Shown here one piece after another: positions 49,429 to 59,610 of a DNA stretch of 64,000 bases. The notes under the pieces were generated by a model. That model was not told where the DNA came from, did not search any database, and was given only the letters and a program-made list of their open reading frames with translations. Position 1 is the stretch's first letter, and every line of letters begins with the position of its first letter. A program made the position numbers and the translations under genes. The DNA comes from Theodoxus fluviatilis (taxonomy: Eukaryota > Mollusca > Gastropoda > Cycloneritida > Neritidae): positions 79,815 to 143,814 of the forward strand of contig JAWQFJ010002853.1 in assembly GCA_034096865.1 (NCBI GenBank), in the 5' to 3' direction.

Positions 49429-50523
49429 ATGCCAACAGGTTACCGCATCTGCATCACTGAGTGACTTTTACACGGCCCCCGTAACGCTGACGTCGTCCGC
49501 AGTGAACATGCAGGTGCTTGCGCATTTTGCGCGCAGGAAGAAAGTGCGCTAAATGCATCGAAATACCTTTTTATTTCATTGCTTTTCAATAACATCCAAA
49601 GCCACAAAAATAAACTTGATCTGCTGATAATCCTGATTTACTGCGTAATTGCATTATTTGTATCAACAGTTTGTTTCGCATCTAAACAACATTTTACCAG
49701 ACTTTTATAGAATTGGACATCCTACATTTTCAACTATTCGATTTATAACATTCTTGCACCAATTTTAAGCCATAGTTTTCTAGTTTTTCATTATACTAAC
49801 AACTCAACATCTTCAAATCCGAGTCTACGTTCCTTTTGCTGGTTCAGGTTACGTACGTTTATGTGTGATGGATGTGGGCGAGGCATAGGCCGGGTAAATG
49901 AGAGAACTCTCCTACTGCAAAGGCAGCTTGTGGGCGCGGCACATGGGGCCTACACAAATCCAGCTGAAGCTCCGCTTTCGGGAGGGAAATGCCGTTATGG
50001 ACTATGAAAAGGGTTTATTTTGTGTTCCCGATAGCTTGTGTATTTTGTTTTATACATTCACACAAAGTTGACTTGTTTTAATGAAAAGTGAGTGTCATTG
50101 CCACACTCACACTGCGTTGTGTTTGAAATGTTTTGGGTTGTTTTTTTAGCCCGCTGTTTCAATTCATTTTTAAACAATGCTTGTGAACAAGGCCATTCAT
50201 CATAGTTTCATATCAATTTTAAGATATGTTGATAAGAGAATTCGAACAAAACAGGAATATTTGAGGTTACTGTACGTGAAATCGACAGCTTTTGAGTATG
50301 GTGCCTCGAAAGGACCAGAGATCTATCTTACTTCGTCTCTCTTCGCCCTCGATTTGCCTTATTCTAAAAAGAATGACAACTTGAGGTGCTATTTTACCAA
50401 TACATCTGTCAACCGTGAGAATGCCCTTATATCGACATTTGTGACTGAATGAGGAAACCTTACTGAACGTACACAAATCGAAAGGTGAGATAACAGTATA
50501 GGTGGTGAACTAAATCTCAGAGA
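49429..50523. other. Unique sequence with one unassigned small ORF
   Basis: AT-rich single-copy DNA. An ATG-initiated frame at 50,177-50,452 (+, 91 codons, starting MLVNKAIHHSF) has balanced composition but no recognisable domain and an overlapping minus frame. It is recorded as hypothetical only. Confidence 0.4.
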
Positions 50524-51453
50524 TACGAGGTCTGATCAATAAGTATCGGGACTGGTGCCATGGTATCGAAGCTAAAATACGCAGAGCAAAGCCGTTTGAC
50601 ACAGATTGACCTTGAACTCTGCTGCGCATGCACACTAAGTCCTAATAGCTTACTTCCTCTGTTTTCAGCAGTGCTTTGAAAGAACGTGTGTAGTGTGTGG
50701 TCGTCGTATTGACCATGGCAGAGACAGTTCAGCAGAGAATTTGCATCACATTTTGCCGAAAGCTTGGTGATACCTGCGCAGAGACATATGCAGAGCTGCA
50801 GAAAGTGTATGGAGAGGAGTGTATGAGCCGCACACAAGTGTACGAGTGGTTCAGGCGTTTCAAAGGTAGCCGACAAAATGTCGACAGTGACGAACGTTCT
50901 GAGAGACCCACAACCTAGCAGAATTGAAGAAAACATCGCAGATGTGCGTGCGGCTGAGCAGGTAAGCCGTCGAATCGCCGTCCGTTATTTATCGGAGGAT
51001 GTGCACATTAGTTACGATTCAGTTTCTTCCATTCTCTCAGAAGATTTTGTTGTGAGACTCGTGTCTGCCAAGATTGTGCCAAAACTGCTTTCAGCTGATC
51101 AAAATGAAAATCAGATTTAAGTTGCGCAAGATTCTTGATTGTGTCGAGAACGATGAAAACTTTTTGAAAACGGTCGTAACGAGTGACGGATCGTGGGTCA
51201 ATGGCTGTGACCCCGAAGCCAAGGCTCAGTCTTCTCAGTGGAAGACCCCAGCCGCTCCGAGACAGAAGAAAGCATGGATGAGTCGAAGCAATGTGAAGAC
51301 ACTGTTGACCGTGTTCTTTGATGACAAGGGCACTGTTCATCATGAGTACGCTCCACCTGGTCAGACAGTAAACACGGAATACTACCGTGGCGTGTTGCGG
51401 CGTTCGCGAGATGTTATTCGTGGGAAAAGACCGAAGGTGCATGCGTCTGGTGA
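50524..51453 (+). mobile_element. Truncated mariner-family element
   Basis: The left end is a TA (50,524-50,525) followed by CGAGGTCTGATCAATAAGTA, of the form of mariner terminal inverted repeats. An untranslated leader of about 190 bp precedes the transposase ATG at 50,715. No inverted copy of the terminal sequence was found downstream; homology ends where the 54-bp tandem array begins. Confidence 0.85.
50715..51453 (+). pseudogene. Mariner transposase pseudogene, 3' truncated
   Basis: Starts MAETVQQRICITFCRKLG. Residues 1-65 give the N-terminal helix-turn-helix region with SRTQVYEWFRRFK. A frameshift near 50,905-50,918 moves to the frame reading PSRIEENIADVRA and ISYDSVSSILSED. A TAA at 51,118-51,120 and a further shift near 51,130 lead to LDCVENDENFLKTVVTSDGSW, where the first catalytic Asp is retained (51,185-51,187) though the usual following Glu is Gly. 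It continues AKAQSSQWK...RSNVKTLLTVFFD to RGKRPKVHASGE and stops just before the His-Asp-Asn second catalytic Asp. About 245 of the usual roughly 345 residues remain. Non-functional. Confidence 0.88.
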
Positions 51454-51831
51454 GTGACAGCTCCATCAAACCATACTAGCATGAACCCTACTGCAGCGAT
51501 GCAGGTGATGACAACTCCATCAAACCGTACTAGTATGAACCCTACTGCAGCGATGCAGGTGATGACAACTCCATCAAACCGTACTAGTATGAACCCTACT
51601 GCAGCGATGCAGGTGATGACAACTCCATCAAACCGTACTAGTATGAACCCTACTGCAGCGATGCAGGTGATGACAGCTCCATCAAACCGTACTAGCATGA
51701 ACCCTACTGCAGCGATGCAGGTGATGACAGCTCCATCAAACCGTACTAGCATGAACCCTACTGCAGCGATGCAGGTGATGACAGCTCCATCAAACCGTAC
51801 TAGCATGAACCCTACTGCAGCGATGCAGGTG
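51454..51831. repeat. 54-bp tandem repeat, 7 copies
   Basis: The unit encodes an 18-residue cycle (MT(A/T)PSNRTSMNPTAAMQV) on the plus strand and stays open on the minus strand. Copies 2-4 carry ACAACTCC and TAGTATG; copies 5-7 carry ACAGCTCC and TAGCATG, like copy 1. The CAGCTCCATCA at the start of copy 1 is what mariner sequence would be expected to read at this point. The plus frame continues past the array to a donor-like ATGGTAAGT at 51,909-51,917. Confidence 0.95.
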
Positions 51832-52739
51832 ATGAAACTGATGAACACCACATCAACTCAAGGAGCCTTCAAGTTATTCGAACCTGTGCAATCGCCATCA
51901 CAGTACATCATGGTAAGTATGCATACATCAGTTTTGTGGTATAGCACAATTGATCGTCACTGTTGTCATTGAGGGAGGGTGGGGGGGAAGGGTGTAAGGG
52001 GGGAGGGGGGAGGGGAGGGGAAGAGGGAGGAAAGGGGGTGCGGGGAAGAGATAGTGGGAGAAAGAGAGAGGATGTGACAGTACAAGTGACCGTTGTCACT
52101 GGGATTGTGGTTGCCTGACATGTCGAAATACTTGTCTTTGTAAAAGTTGTCAAGGACGCCATCGGCATTCGTCGCTCTTTGAGCTTCCTGCCGGCATCAG
52201 TCGGCGGTCGCGATCGGTCATGCTTTTGTATGGATGGAACTGCCTTCGGTAGTAGCTTCTTTTTTTCACCGGATATCCCATCTCCTCCTGCAGCTGGTAT
52301 GAGTGTGGGTAGCAATCGGGAGCAAATTGCTCGCTGCAGACGACGGAGAATGATGTTTGCACAAAATGTGCACGGCATCTTCGTACAAAGCGCACCTACT
52401 GGAGGTTTAATGATGGGTTCCGCGGATATCTATGCGCCCCCACTCCATCTGAGTTTCTCAAGGTACATTCAGTCAGTGAAACGGCCGGTGTAGACTCACC
52501 GCTCGTGAAAACTGCATTGGCATACGCCATGCGTTGAAGCGACCATAGTCTATGTGACGTCACTTCCTGTTTGGACCGCGAATTTCGATTTTTCCAGGTG
52601 AGGGTTTCAACAATTAATTAATTACAAATTGGAACTGACTTTTTCAGTCAAATAAACTCAATGATGGATTTGTGTATAACTTTAGCCAACCTCTCAATGA
52701 TTTTTGACTGCGTGCTCTTCTAGATCTTTAAAGTCAACA
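51832..52739. other. Unique sequence with a G-rich tract, no gene recognised
   Basis: 51,972-52,048 has many runs of three to seven G residues and can form G-quadruplex structures. Between 52,100 and 52,500 several frames on both strands are open (104 codons plus, 81 and 156 minus), none recognised. Confidence 0.5.
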
Positions 52740-53345
52740 GGAGATGGGAGAGGAAATGCCTACCCCCAGCCCATAGCTTGCAAAACTTCTGTCTCATCAC
52801 TCCTACATACACTTCACTGGCTCCCATCTCTCAGAGGATAGATTATAAACTTGCTACTTTGTGCTTCAAGGCCATCGACAACACCGCACCACACGCTCTT
52901 ACAGAAATTCTTGCAGTCTACACGCCCTCCAGATCTCTACGCTCAGCTGCTGACTCTAGAATGCTTAAGGTCCCCCGCCGTAATAAGATAACTCAAGGAC
53001 ACCGTGCCTTCTCTTATATTGGACCTGTAACCTGGAATAGTCTCCCTCTCTCAGTCCGTCATTCTGACACTGCTCCAGTTCAAAAGTGCTCTAAAGACCA
53101 ATCTCTTCTGATCCGCCGTTCCCGCTGAGCTGCCGTACTGCCGCAAGTGCTTTGTATATTGTATAGTTTGTTCTATTTGTTTTATTGGATCTTAGTTTTT
53201 GTTTTTTGTTTATGTGTGTAGTGTGTGAGTTTTTGTAGGAAAGTGGTGTTGAGTGGTTGTATGAGTGTTGATTCTTTGGATTGTAAACGCCATGAGCTTG
53301 CCTGTCAAGGGAAGGTATGTGCGATGAATAAACTATTATACTGCT
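52740..53345 (+). pseudogene. CR1/L2-type LINE remnant: reverse-transcriptase C-terminus and 3' tail
   Basis: The plus-strand frame to 53,128 reads ISQRIDYKLATLCFKAI, then YTPSRSLRSA, LKVPRRNK and GHRAFSYIGPVTWNSLPLSV, a series characteristic of the region after the reverse-transcriptase catalytic core in CR1/L2/Crack-type LINEs. The preceding LHWLP motif is one base out of frame (a base missing near 52,824). After the stop, GCCATGAGCTTGCCTGTCAA and a GATGAATAAACTATTATA end resemble the short 3' UTR of these elements. Strongly 5' truncated, as is usual for LINE insertions. Inactive. Confidence 0.82.
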
Positions 53346-53952
53346 AATGTCCACTGCAAGGACTTGGAGAGAGGAGAAGCGTGGCTATGCGGATGCATAC
53401 AGATACACGGATCATCAGCTGCCCTACAATCGAAGATACAAGTCACGCCTGACCACCTGACCGTGTCGTCAAACGGAAAGGAGACACCCGGCGACTCTAG
53501 TCTCCTTTCTCCAAGAACATGGAGGACAAGACGAAGGCAGGCCCCTCCCCAAGGGCCCGCCCTGTTTGTCAGTCATAACTTTTCAGAGTGATTGCTTCAC
53601 CCTCAACTGTGAATGGACAAGATCAACGGTTCTGACTCCACGGTATTGTCTCCTCACCTCAGAGTCTGAAATGAACTCTACTTCAGATAAGTGAAAATTC
53701 GGTCAAAGGCTGGCTGGCTAAACAATCATATCAATGTGTTATATTTATGTTTGGTTTATTAGAGATAGAATTATTACCCACTATCAAGTGTCATTAAATT
53801 TAGTCTTGTAATCAAACCTCCCACTTATCTTCTTTGTGTTGTCCTGTGAACCCTTGATAGCACGAAAGGTGAGTAAATGTTACAGGACGGTGATGCGTAA
53901 CCCCTAAATACTCTCTGAAATGAGACGACCTGAGCCCCGTCGTGTAACACAG

Positions 53953-53954
<2 letters not shown>
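53346..53954. other. Unique sequence, no gene recognised
   Basis: Single-copy DNA between the LINE tail and a CA repeat. The 75-codon plus frame at 53,364-53,591 is unfamiliar. Confidence 0.5.

Positions 53955-54000
<46 letters not shown>
53955..54000. repeat. (AC)n microsatellite
   Basis: About 23 perfect AC units, 31 bp left of the foldback element. Confidence 0.97.
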
Positions 54001-54002
<2 letters not shown>

Positions 54003-54031
54003 TGGGAATTTGAGGTCGCATCCATATGACG

Positions 54032-54941
54032 TACCCTGCATTCCGTTGCACTCTGTTTCATCTCTGCTATGTTGTAGCAAGCTGAGGAGTTTTGCTTAGC
54101 TTTTTAATTATTTATAAAGCACATCATCGCTAAAAATAGAGTGTTTTGAAGGCCCTTTTTGGATAAATTAATCCTCAAAGTGATTTCACATTTAATATTA
54201 TATATTGATCGAAGAGACGACCTAATAAAAGCATTAAGGTCGATTATCCTTGAAACACGATCTTTGGTGACGTTTCACTCAGTGGCAGAGGTCAACTTCC
54301 TGTCAAGGTCGCGCAGCAGCTGGAGCATCTCAGAGGGAGCTCTAACTGCTTCACACTAGAGTGCGCCATTTGCTGTGCCTAGCAAACAATGAAACTACAG
54401 CGCCCGTAGTCGCATTTGATTGGCTCATACTAAACATCAAATTATATGGAAATCACTCCACGGACTTGCACCGTAAACGTGCTTCGAGCCACGGAGTTTA
54501 CAGCCATGGAAGTGGCAGACGTGCCGATTGCTTTCAAATTTCGAAGGAAGGAATGTTTTAGTGCTCTCATTTTTGTGGCAGATTGGATTGTATGTCATGG
54601 TTTTATATCTGTAGTAAACGTCGATATTTATACGCATGCCTGTGACAAAGTAGCAGATGACACACATTTAGGGATTTCCCTTGACCTTCCTTTATGACTG
54701 GTGATGGTTACCTCCTTTCAATAATAATTGACCCTAATGCTTTTATTAAATCGTCTCTTCGACCAAGAGGGATAAAATTGAAGGTGAAACCACTTGGGTA
54801 TTCGTGTATCCAAAGAGGGCCTCTGACATTCTTTACTTATATTGATGATGTGCTTTATGTCATTTAAAAGAAAACAATAAAAACTCCTCCGCTTGCTACA
54901 TCGCAGCAGAGATGCGGCAGGGTGCAACGGAATGCAGGGTT
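54032..54941. mobile_element. Foldback/MITE-like element with arms of about 225 bp
   Basis: 54,032-54,255 and 54,716-54,941 are imperfect inverted repeats. Outer ends share CCCTGCATTCCGTTGCAC; middle blocks share CATCTCTGCT, GTAGCAAGC, AAAGCACATCATC and CGAAGAGACGA; inner ends share AATAAAAGCATTA. The arms differ by substitutions and small indels, so the element is not recent. The central 460 bp holds an 84-codon plus frame (54,446-54,697) with no recognised domain. Flanks read GTA and TTA with no convincing target-site duplication; the CCCT...AGGG ends recall piggyBac-derived elements, but no TTAA is present on both sides. Confidence 0.75.
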
Positions 54942-55164
54942 ATTTAATGAAAAGTTTCGTCTTAGAAAACGCCCCGTTTAAGCATACGTTTACAGACCTG
55001 TAGGCGAAGCTCCTGCCGAGACCTGGCGAACCGATTCCTTGGCCTCCTGAAAGGAATCAGAAGTCCGAGACGTCATCGCTCATTCAGAACCTTTGCTCGC
55101 AATAGAGGCAGCGCTGTGCGTCCTTGCCTTAAGGTCCGCTATAGTTTAGGAACGCTTACACCCG
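54942..55164. other. Unique sequence, no feature seen
   Basis: About 220 bp of single-copy sequence leading into the 39/41-bp array. Confidence 0.6.
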
Positions 55165-56202
55165 CTTCACTGCAGTGGCCATCTTATCTAAGCAGTCATG
55201 GCGCTTTACTGCAGTGGCCATCTTATCTAAGCAGTCATGGCGCAGAACTATGCAGTGGCCATCTTATCTAAGCAGTCATGGCGCTTCACTGCAGTGGCCA
55301 TCTTATCTAAGCAGTCATGGCGCAGAACTATGCAGTGGCCATCTTATCTAAGCAGTCATGGCGCAGAACTATGCAGTGGCCATCTTATCTAAGCAGTCAT
55401 GGCGCTTCACTGCAGTGGCCATCTTATCTAAGCAGTCATGGCGCTTCACTGCAGTGGCCATCTTATCTAAGCAGTCATGGCGCTTCACTGCAGTGGCCAT
55501 CTTATCTAAGCAGTCATGGCGCAGAACTATGCAGTGGCCATCTTATCTAAGCAGTCATGGCGCTTCACTGCAGTGGCCATCTTATCTAAGCAGTCATGGC
55601 GCAGAACTATGCAGTGGCCATCTTATCTAAGCAGTCATGGCGCAGAACTATGCAGTGGCCATCTTATCTAAGCAGTCATGGCGCTTCACTGCAGTGGCCA
55701 TCTTATCTAAGCAGTCATGGCGCTTCACTGCAGTGGCCATCTTATCTAAGCAGTCATGGCGCTTCACTGCAGTGGCCATCTTATCTAAGCAGTCATGGCG
55801 CTTCACTGCAGTGGCCATCTTATCTAAGCAGTCATGGCGCTTCACTGCAGTGGCCATCTTATCTAAGCAGTCATGGCGCAGAACTATGCAGTGGCCATCT
55901 TATCTAAGCAGTCATGGCGCAGAACTATGCAGTGGCCATCTTATCTAAGCAGTCATGGCGCAGAACTATGCAGTGGCCATCTTATCTAAGCAGTCATGGC
56001 GCTTCACTGCAGTGGCCATCTTATCTAAGCAGTCATGGCGCTTCACTGCAGTGGCCATCTTATCTAAGCAGTCATGGCGCTTCACTGCAGTGGCCATCTT
56101 ATCTAAGCAGTCATGGCGCTTCACTGCAGTGGCCATCTTATCTAAGCAGTCATGGCGCTTCACTGCAGTGGCCATCTTATCTAAGCAGTCATGGCGCAGA
56201 AC
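55165..56202. repeat. 39/41-bp minisatellite array, 26 copies in patterned order
   Basis: Type A (39 bp) begins CTTCACTGCAGTGG and type B (41 bp) CAGAACTATGCAGTGG; both continue CCATCTTATCTAAGCAGTCA and TGGCG. The order is A A B A B B A3 B A B B A5 B B B A5 and then a partial B, 17 A and 9 B, matching the span to within a few bases. Each unit contains CTTATCT (GATA-type) and CCATCTT/ATGGCG (YY1-like). 39 bp keeps frames open on both strands. Confidence 0.96.
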
Positions 56203-59200
56203 TGGACTGAAGCACCTCTCTACACGAACCTTACAAAGACGAAAGATCAAGGACACCAGTCTTGACTTACTCCTTCTTTCACAATTTTGAGTGAATGTCG
56301 TGGTCAGGGGTCCTCATATTCTACAAAAGTTGATATGCTGCAGAACTCAGTTTAATCATTCTTTCACTCATTTATTTATTCCAGATCTTGTGACCTCTGT
56401 TTTGATAGGGCAGTATCAAGTCATATCATATAAGGCAACTGACTGTGCTCGTATAAAAGATGTGGACTCTGAAATAAAGAGTCTACAGTTTCTTTTCATA
56501 AGGTGACCTGATGTACTCACCAACTTGCTGATCGATTCTGCTTGTGAAGTTTCATTGAGAGAAGTTAGTGAAGTTATCTCTGTCGGGAAAAGAAAAGAAT
56601 GAACCTGACAATCATCTCTGTTTCACTAGACATTATGTGGTGAAACCAGTCTATAGCTGTGTGAGATTTGCATTTCTACTTCTTGGAGTCTATCTCCCCG
56701 CTACAGGTTCTCGTCGAGTGGCTTACAACACACAATTGACCTTTTACTTCGTGTTTCTTTTATTGGGGTCTGTCATTGAAATGGAATGTTCTAGGAGAAG
56801 AGTTTCTTTCCTGGATGACTGAAGTCGGGTGTGGCGGCTAGAAGTGGAACAGCTGCAACATGAAACAGCATGAATGCATAGTGCTGCTCGGACGCCTGTT
56901 CCTCATTGCAATGATTCAGCTGCAAGTATGTTTCTTTATTATTTCTCTCGGTTATTCTTTCACTTGATTCTTTCCCTTCCCCTGTTCTTCAGCACCTTGC
57001 CAAACTTGCTTGCTCATTCTAATGTACTGTCACGTTGATTTATGCCAGGATTAATTGGATGATGATTTCACTGTGGTTGCAAAGATAAGCGAACATTAAT
57101 GTGACCGAGAACAACGCGATAAAACTCCTAGTCAATGCTACATGTGGCCTTTCCATGGGAGCCCGCCACTCTCCCTGGAATCTCTCCTCAGCAGTGTGAA
57201 AACGCACAGCAAATAAACTGTATAATGGATTCTCGCTGCAAGATATTCGCTGTTCTTTGACACTCTATATGAAAAGATTTGGGGGAAACTTTTGTATAAT
57301 TGTTTACTGAAATCACAATCAATTCTTTGCTTATGAACACACATAGTTTGCAGTCCGTCACTTATTGCAACAAAGCGTGCTAACACTGAATAAAAATGCA
57401 CATTTTCTCTCCATGCATGCATCCACGAAATGTTGCCGCCAGATAAATGGATGGTGTGAGACTTCTGAGAGTTTGTTTTATTGTGGCGTACAGACGATAG
57501 AAAGATGTGGTGGCGAAATTCATATCTAGGCGTCAGGACATATTACATCTGACAGACGAAGAAGCAGAAGCCACAGGAGTTTTTAAGCGAAGAAAAACAG
57601 ACTGCCATGAGGACACTTCGATGCACACAACTCCACCACCACGTTATAAGCAAGAACTCATCTAACTGGCTGTTTGCGGACACTTTGTCAAGGGCAGAAA
57701 CAAGTTAAACGTGTCTCTATTCTGCGCCAACTTCATTGACAGGAAACTGCTCTGGCGATGTGCGAGCGTGATTTGTGCAATGCCAGAAACTGTGTCACGT
57801 GATAAACTGTTCGACAAGTGAGTAGATGTAAGAAATACCGCCATGGGCGACGGGGTCTTTAGAATGATTGACCCTTGCCTTCTCCAAAGACAATGAAATG
57901 GCCACTGGACCCACGAGGATGTAAAGAAGAGGAGCACGCTTGCTAGAAATTATATTTCCCTGCGCTTCTTAATGACAGGATACTAATGCCGCACATTTAG
58001 TGAGTGTCCAGCCACAAAATTCGGTTGAATCGCATCTCAGATATGCGGGTTTTTTTCTCTCCAGTTCGCATGCACAGCGTTCATTTTAAGAATCACTGAC
58101 ACACGTGCAAAGAAACCATAAGCGACACGCAGTATCAATTTCTCAAAGCTCTGTGTAGAATATTTCAGTAGTTCGTTTACATCGCTATATTATCTAAATC
58201 AAAATGTGGGTACCTGAGTGACTCGGTACACTGACAACCGTGGAACTCGGTCACGTTGACAAGAACAGACACTGTCGAGATTCCTTCGAACAAGGTTCCG
58301 CCAAGACACGGGTCAAAACAACGTTCAGGTCTCGAACAAACATAACAATGGCGCGCACGAGGCTTTAAAAAGATCATGGATCCAATAAGAATGGATAAGA
58401 ATAAGAATAAGAAAAAGAATAAGAATGGACTGTGGCGTGTAGAGAAATAAGTTCGCCGATAGCCTCGTTTTCAATATTGTTCTGATTGCACTTCCGGTTG
58501 CTCCGCTTTCAGTGGCCGATGCCTTTGTTAGTGTAAAAACCTGACAAATATCACGATTTTGGTGTCTTAGTTTTAGCCATCTTAATTTTTTCTCCGCATA
58601 AGTCGGTGGGAAAATGTGTCTAGTTTGTAACCCTGTGTTTAGTTTTGTTGTCAGCATTTCTGAAACGCCTAGTTACTTCCAGAGTCAACCACAGTGTGTT
58701 GCGATTATGGAGTAACTTACTGACAGGGATACAGAGCTACCGTGGTGTTCGTAAACCAATATCGAGAGGGCGAACGTACTTCACTGGAGCCAAGTGTGTG
58801 TTTTTTGATTGTGAAGATTATCCTCAGTGGGCATGCAAGTGGACTTTCTTTGTTGGATTCCAAAAAGGTGTCAGTGAAGCGAAAAGACGAAATGGAGATC
58901 AGCCATCATTGCTAAAATTGATCGGTGGTACTGAGGCATTCACCTAGACATGGCCAAGATCTGGACATCCACCTTTGACCGATGCGTGCATAAAAACTGG
59001 TACGTTTTCTTTCATTTTATTTTGTTTAGCTTGGGATTGGTGTGTTAACCGTCTTTACGCTTTTGATTACAAAACATAGTCGTTCATCCTCATCTTGACG
59101 CGTACATTCTTCGCGCACTCTTTTTATAGCTTAATGGCGTCGTCCCTCAGCCGTACCACCACTGATTATTCGTTCTCAGTGTAGCGGCCGTGTAGCAAGA

Positions 59201-59218
59201 CGAAGTACATACGCCCTA
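56203..59218. other. Unique sequence, no gene confidently recognised
   Basis: Three kilobases without a tandem array. Frames are at most 110 codons. A 100-codon plus frame at 58,645-58,947 (TTG-initiated, containing YFTGAKCVFFDCEDYPQWA) has natural-looking composition but no family I can name. A short AAGAAT run lies at 58,393-58,428. Confidence 0.45.
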
Positions 59219-59610
59219 CCAAAGTGCTTTGTTTTCCTGTCAAAGTGATGAATACCTTTTTTTTACTGCAACAGTGTGTCTGGTATGCCTGCAAATGGAG
59301 CTTACAGTTTCACCTGATGGAATAAATCATCACTGTTTGAACAAGTTACTCTGTGTTTACCTTACCAGGAATTCGCTCGACGACAGCTGAGCGTCCGCAG
59401 ACGCAGTAAATAGCCGTGACTAAAGTGCTTTGTTTCCGTCAAAAGTGAAAATGATATCCCCAATATTTTTTAGCTGCAGCGGTGTGTCTGGGATTGCTTC
59501 AAATGTAGCTATTAACAGTTTACCAGTTTCAACTGATGGAATAAATCATACCTGTTTTGAACAATTATCTGTTTTACCTTACATGAGATTCGTCGACAGC
59601 GGAGTAACCG
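59219..59610. repeat. Diverged tandem duplication, about 200 bp per copy
   Basis: AAAGTGCTTTGTTT...CAGTGTGTCTGG...GATGGAATAAATCAT...TTACCTTAC...TTCG at 59,219 recurs in order from about 59,419, with many substitutions and indels. An old duplication, unlike the near-identical arrays elsewhere. Confidence 0.8.

Noticed and set aside
52150..52493. Protein-coding exon on either strand at 52.15-52.49 kb
   Set aside because: Three overlapping frames look equally plausible and none matches a family; composition alone cannot choose.
57460..58000. Possible Harbinger-type transposase remnant (Leu-Arg-Phe-Leu-Met-Thr-Gly on the plus strand near 57,960)
   Set aside because: Only one short motif fits; flanking residues and catalytic motifs are absent.
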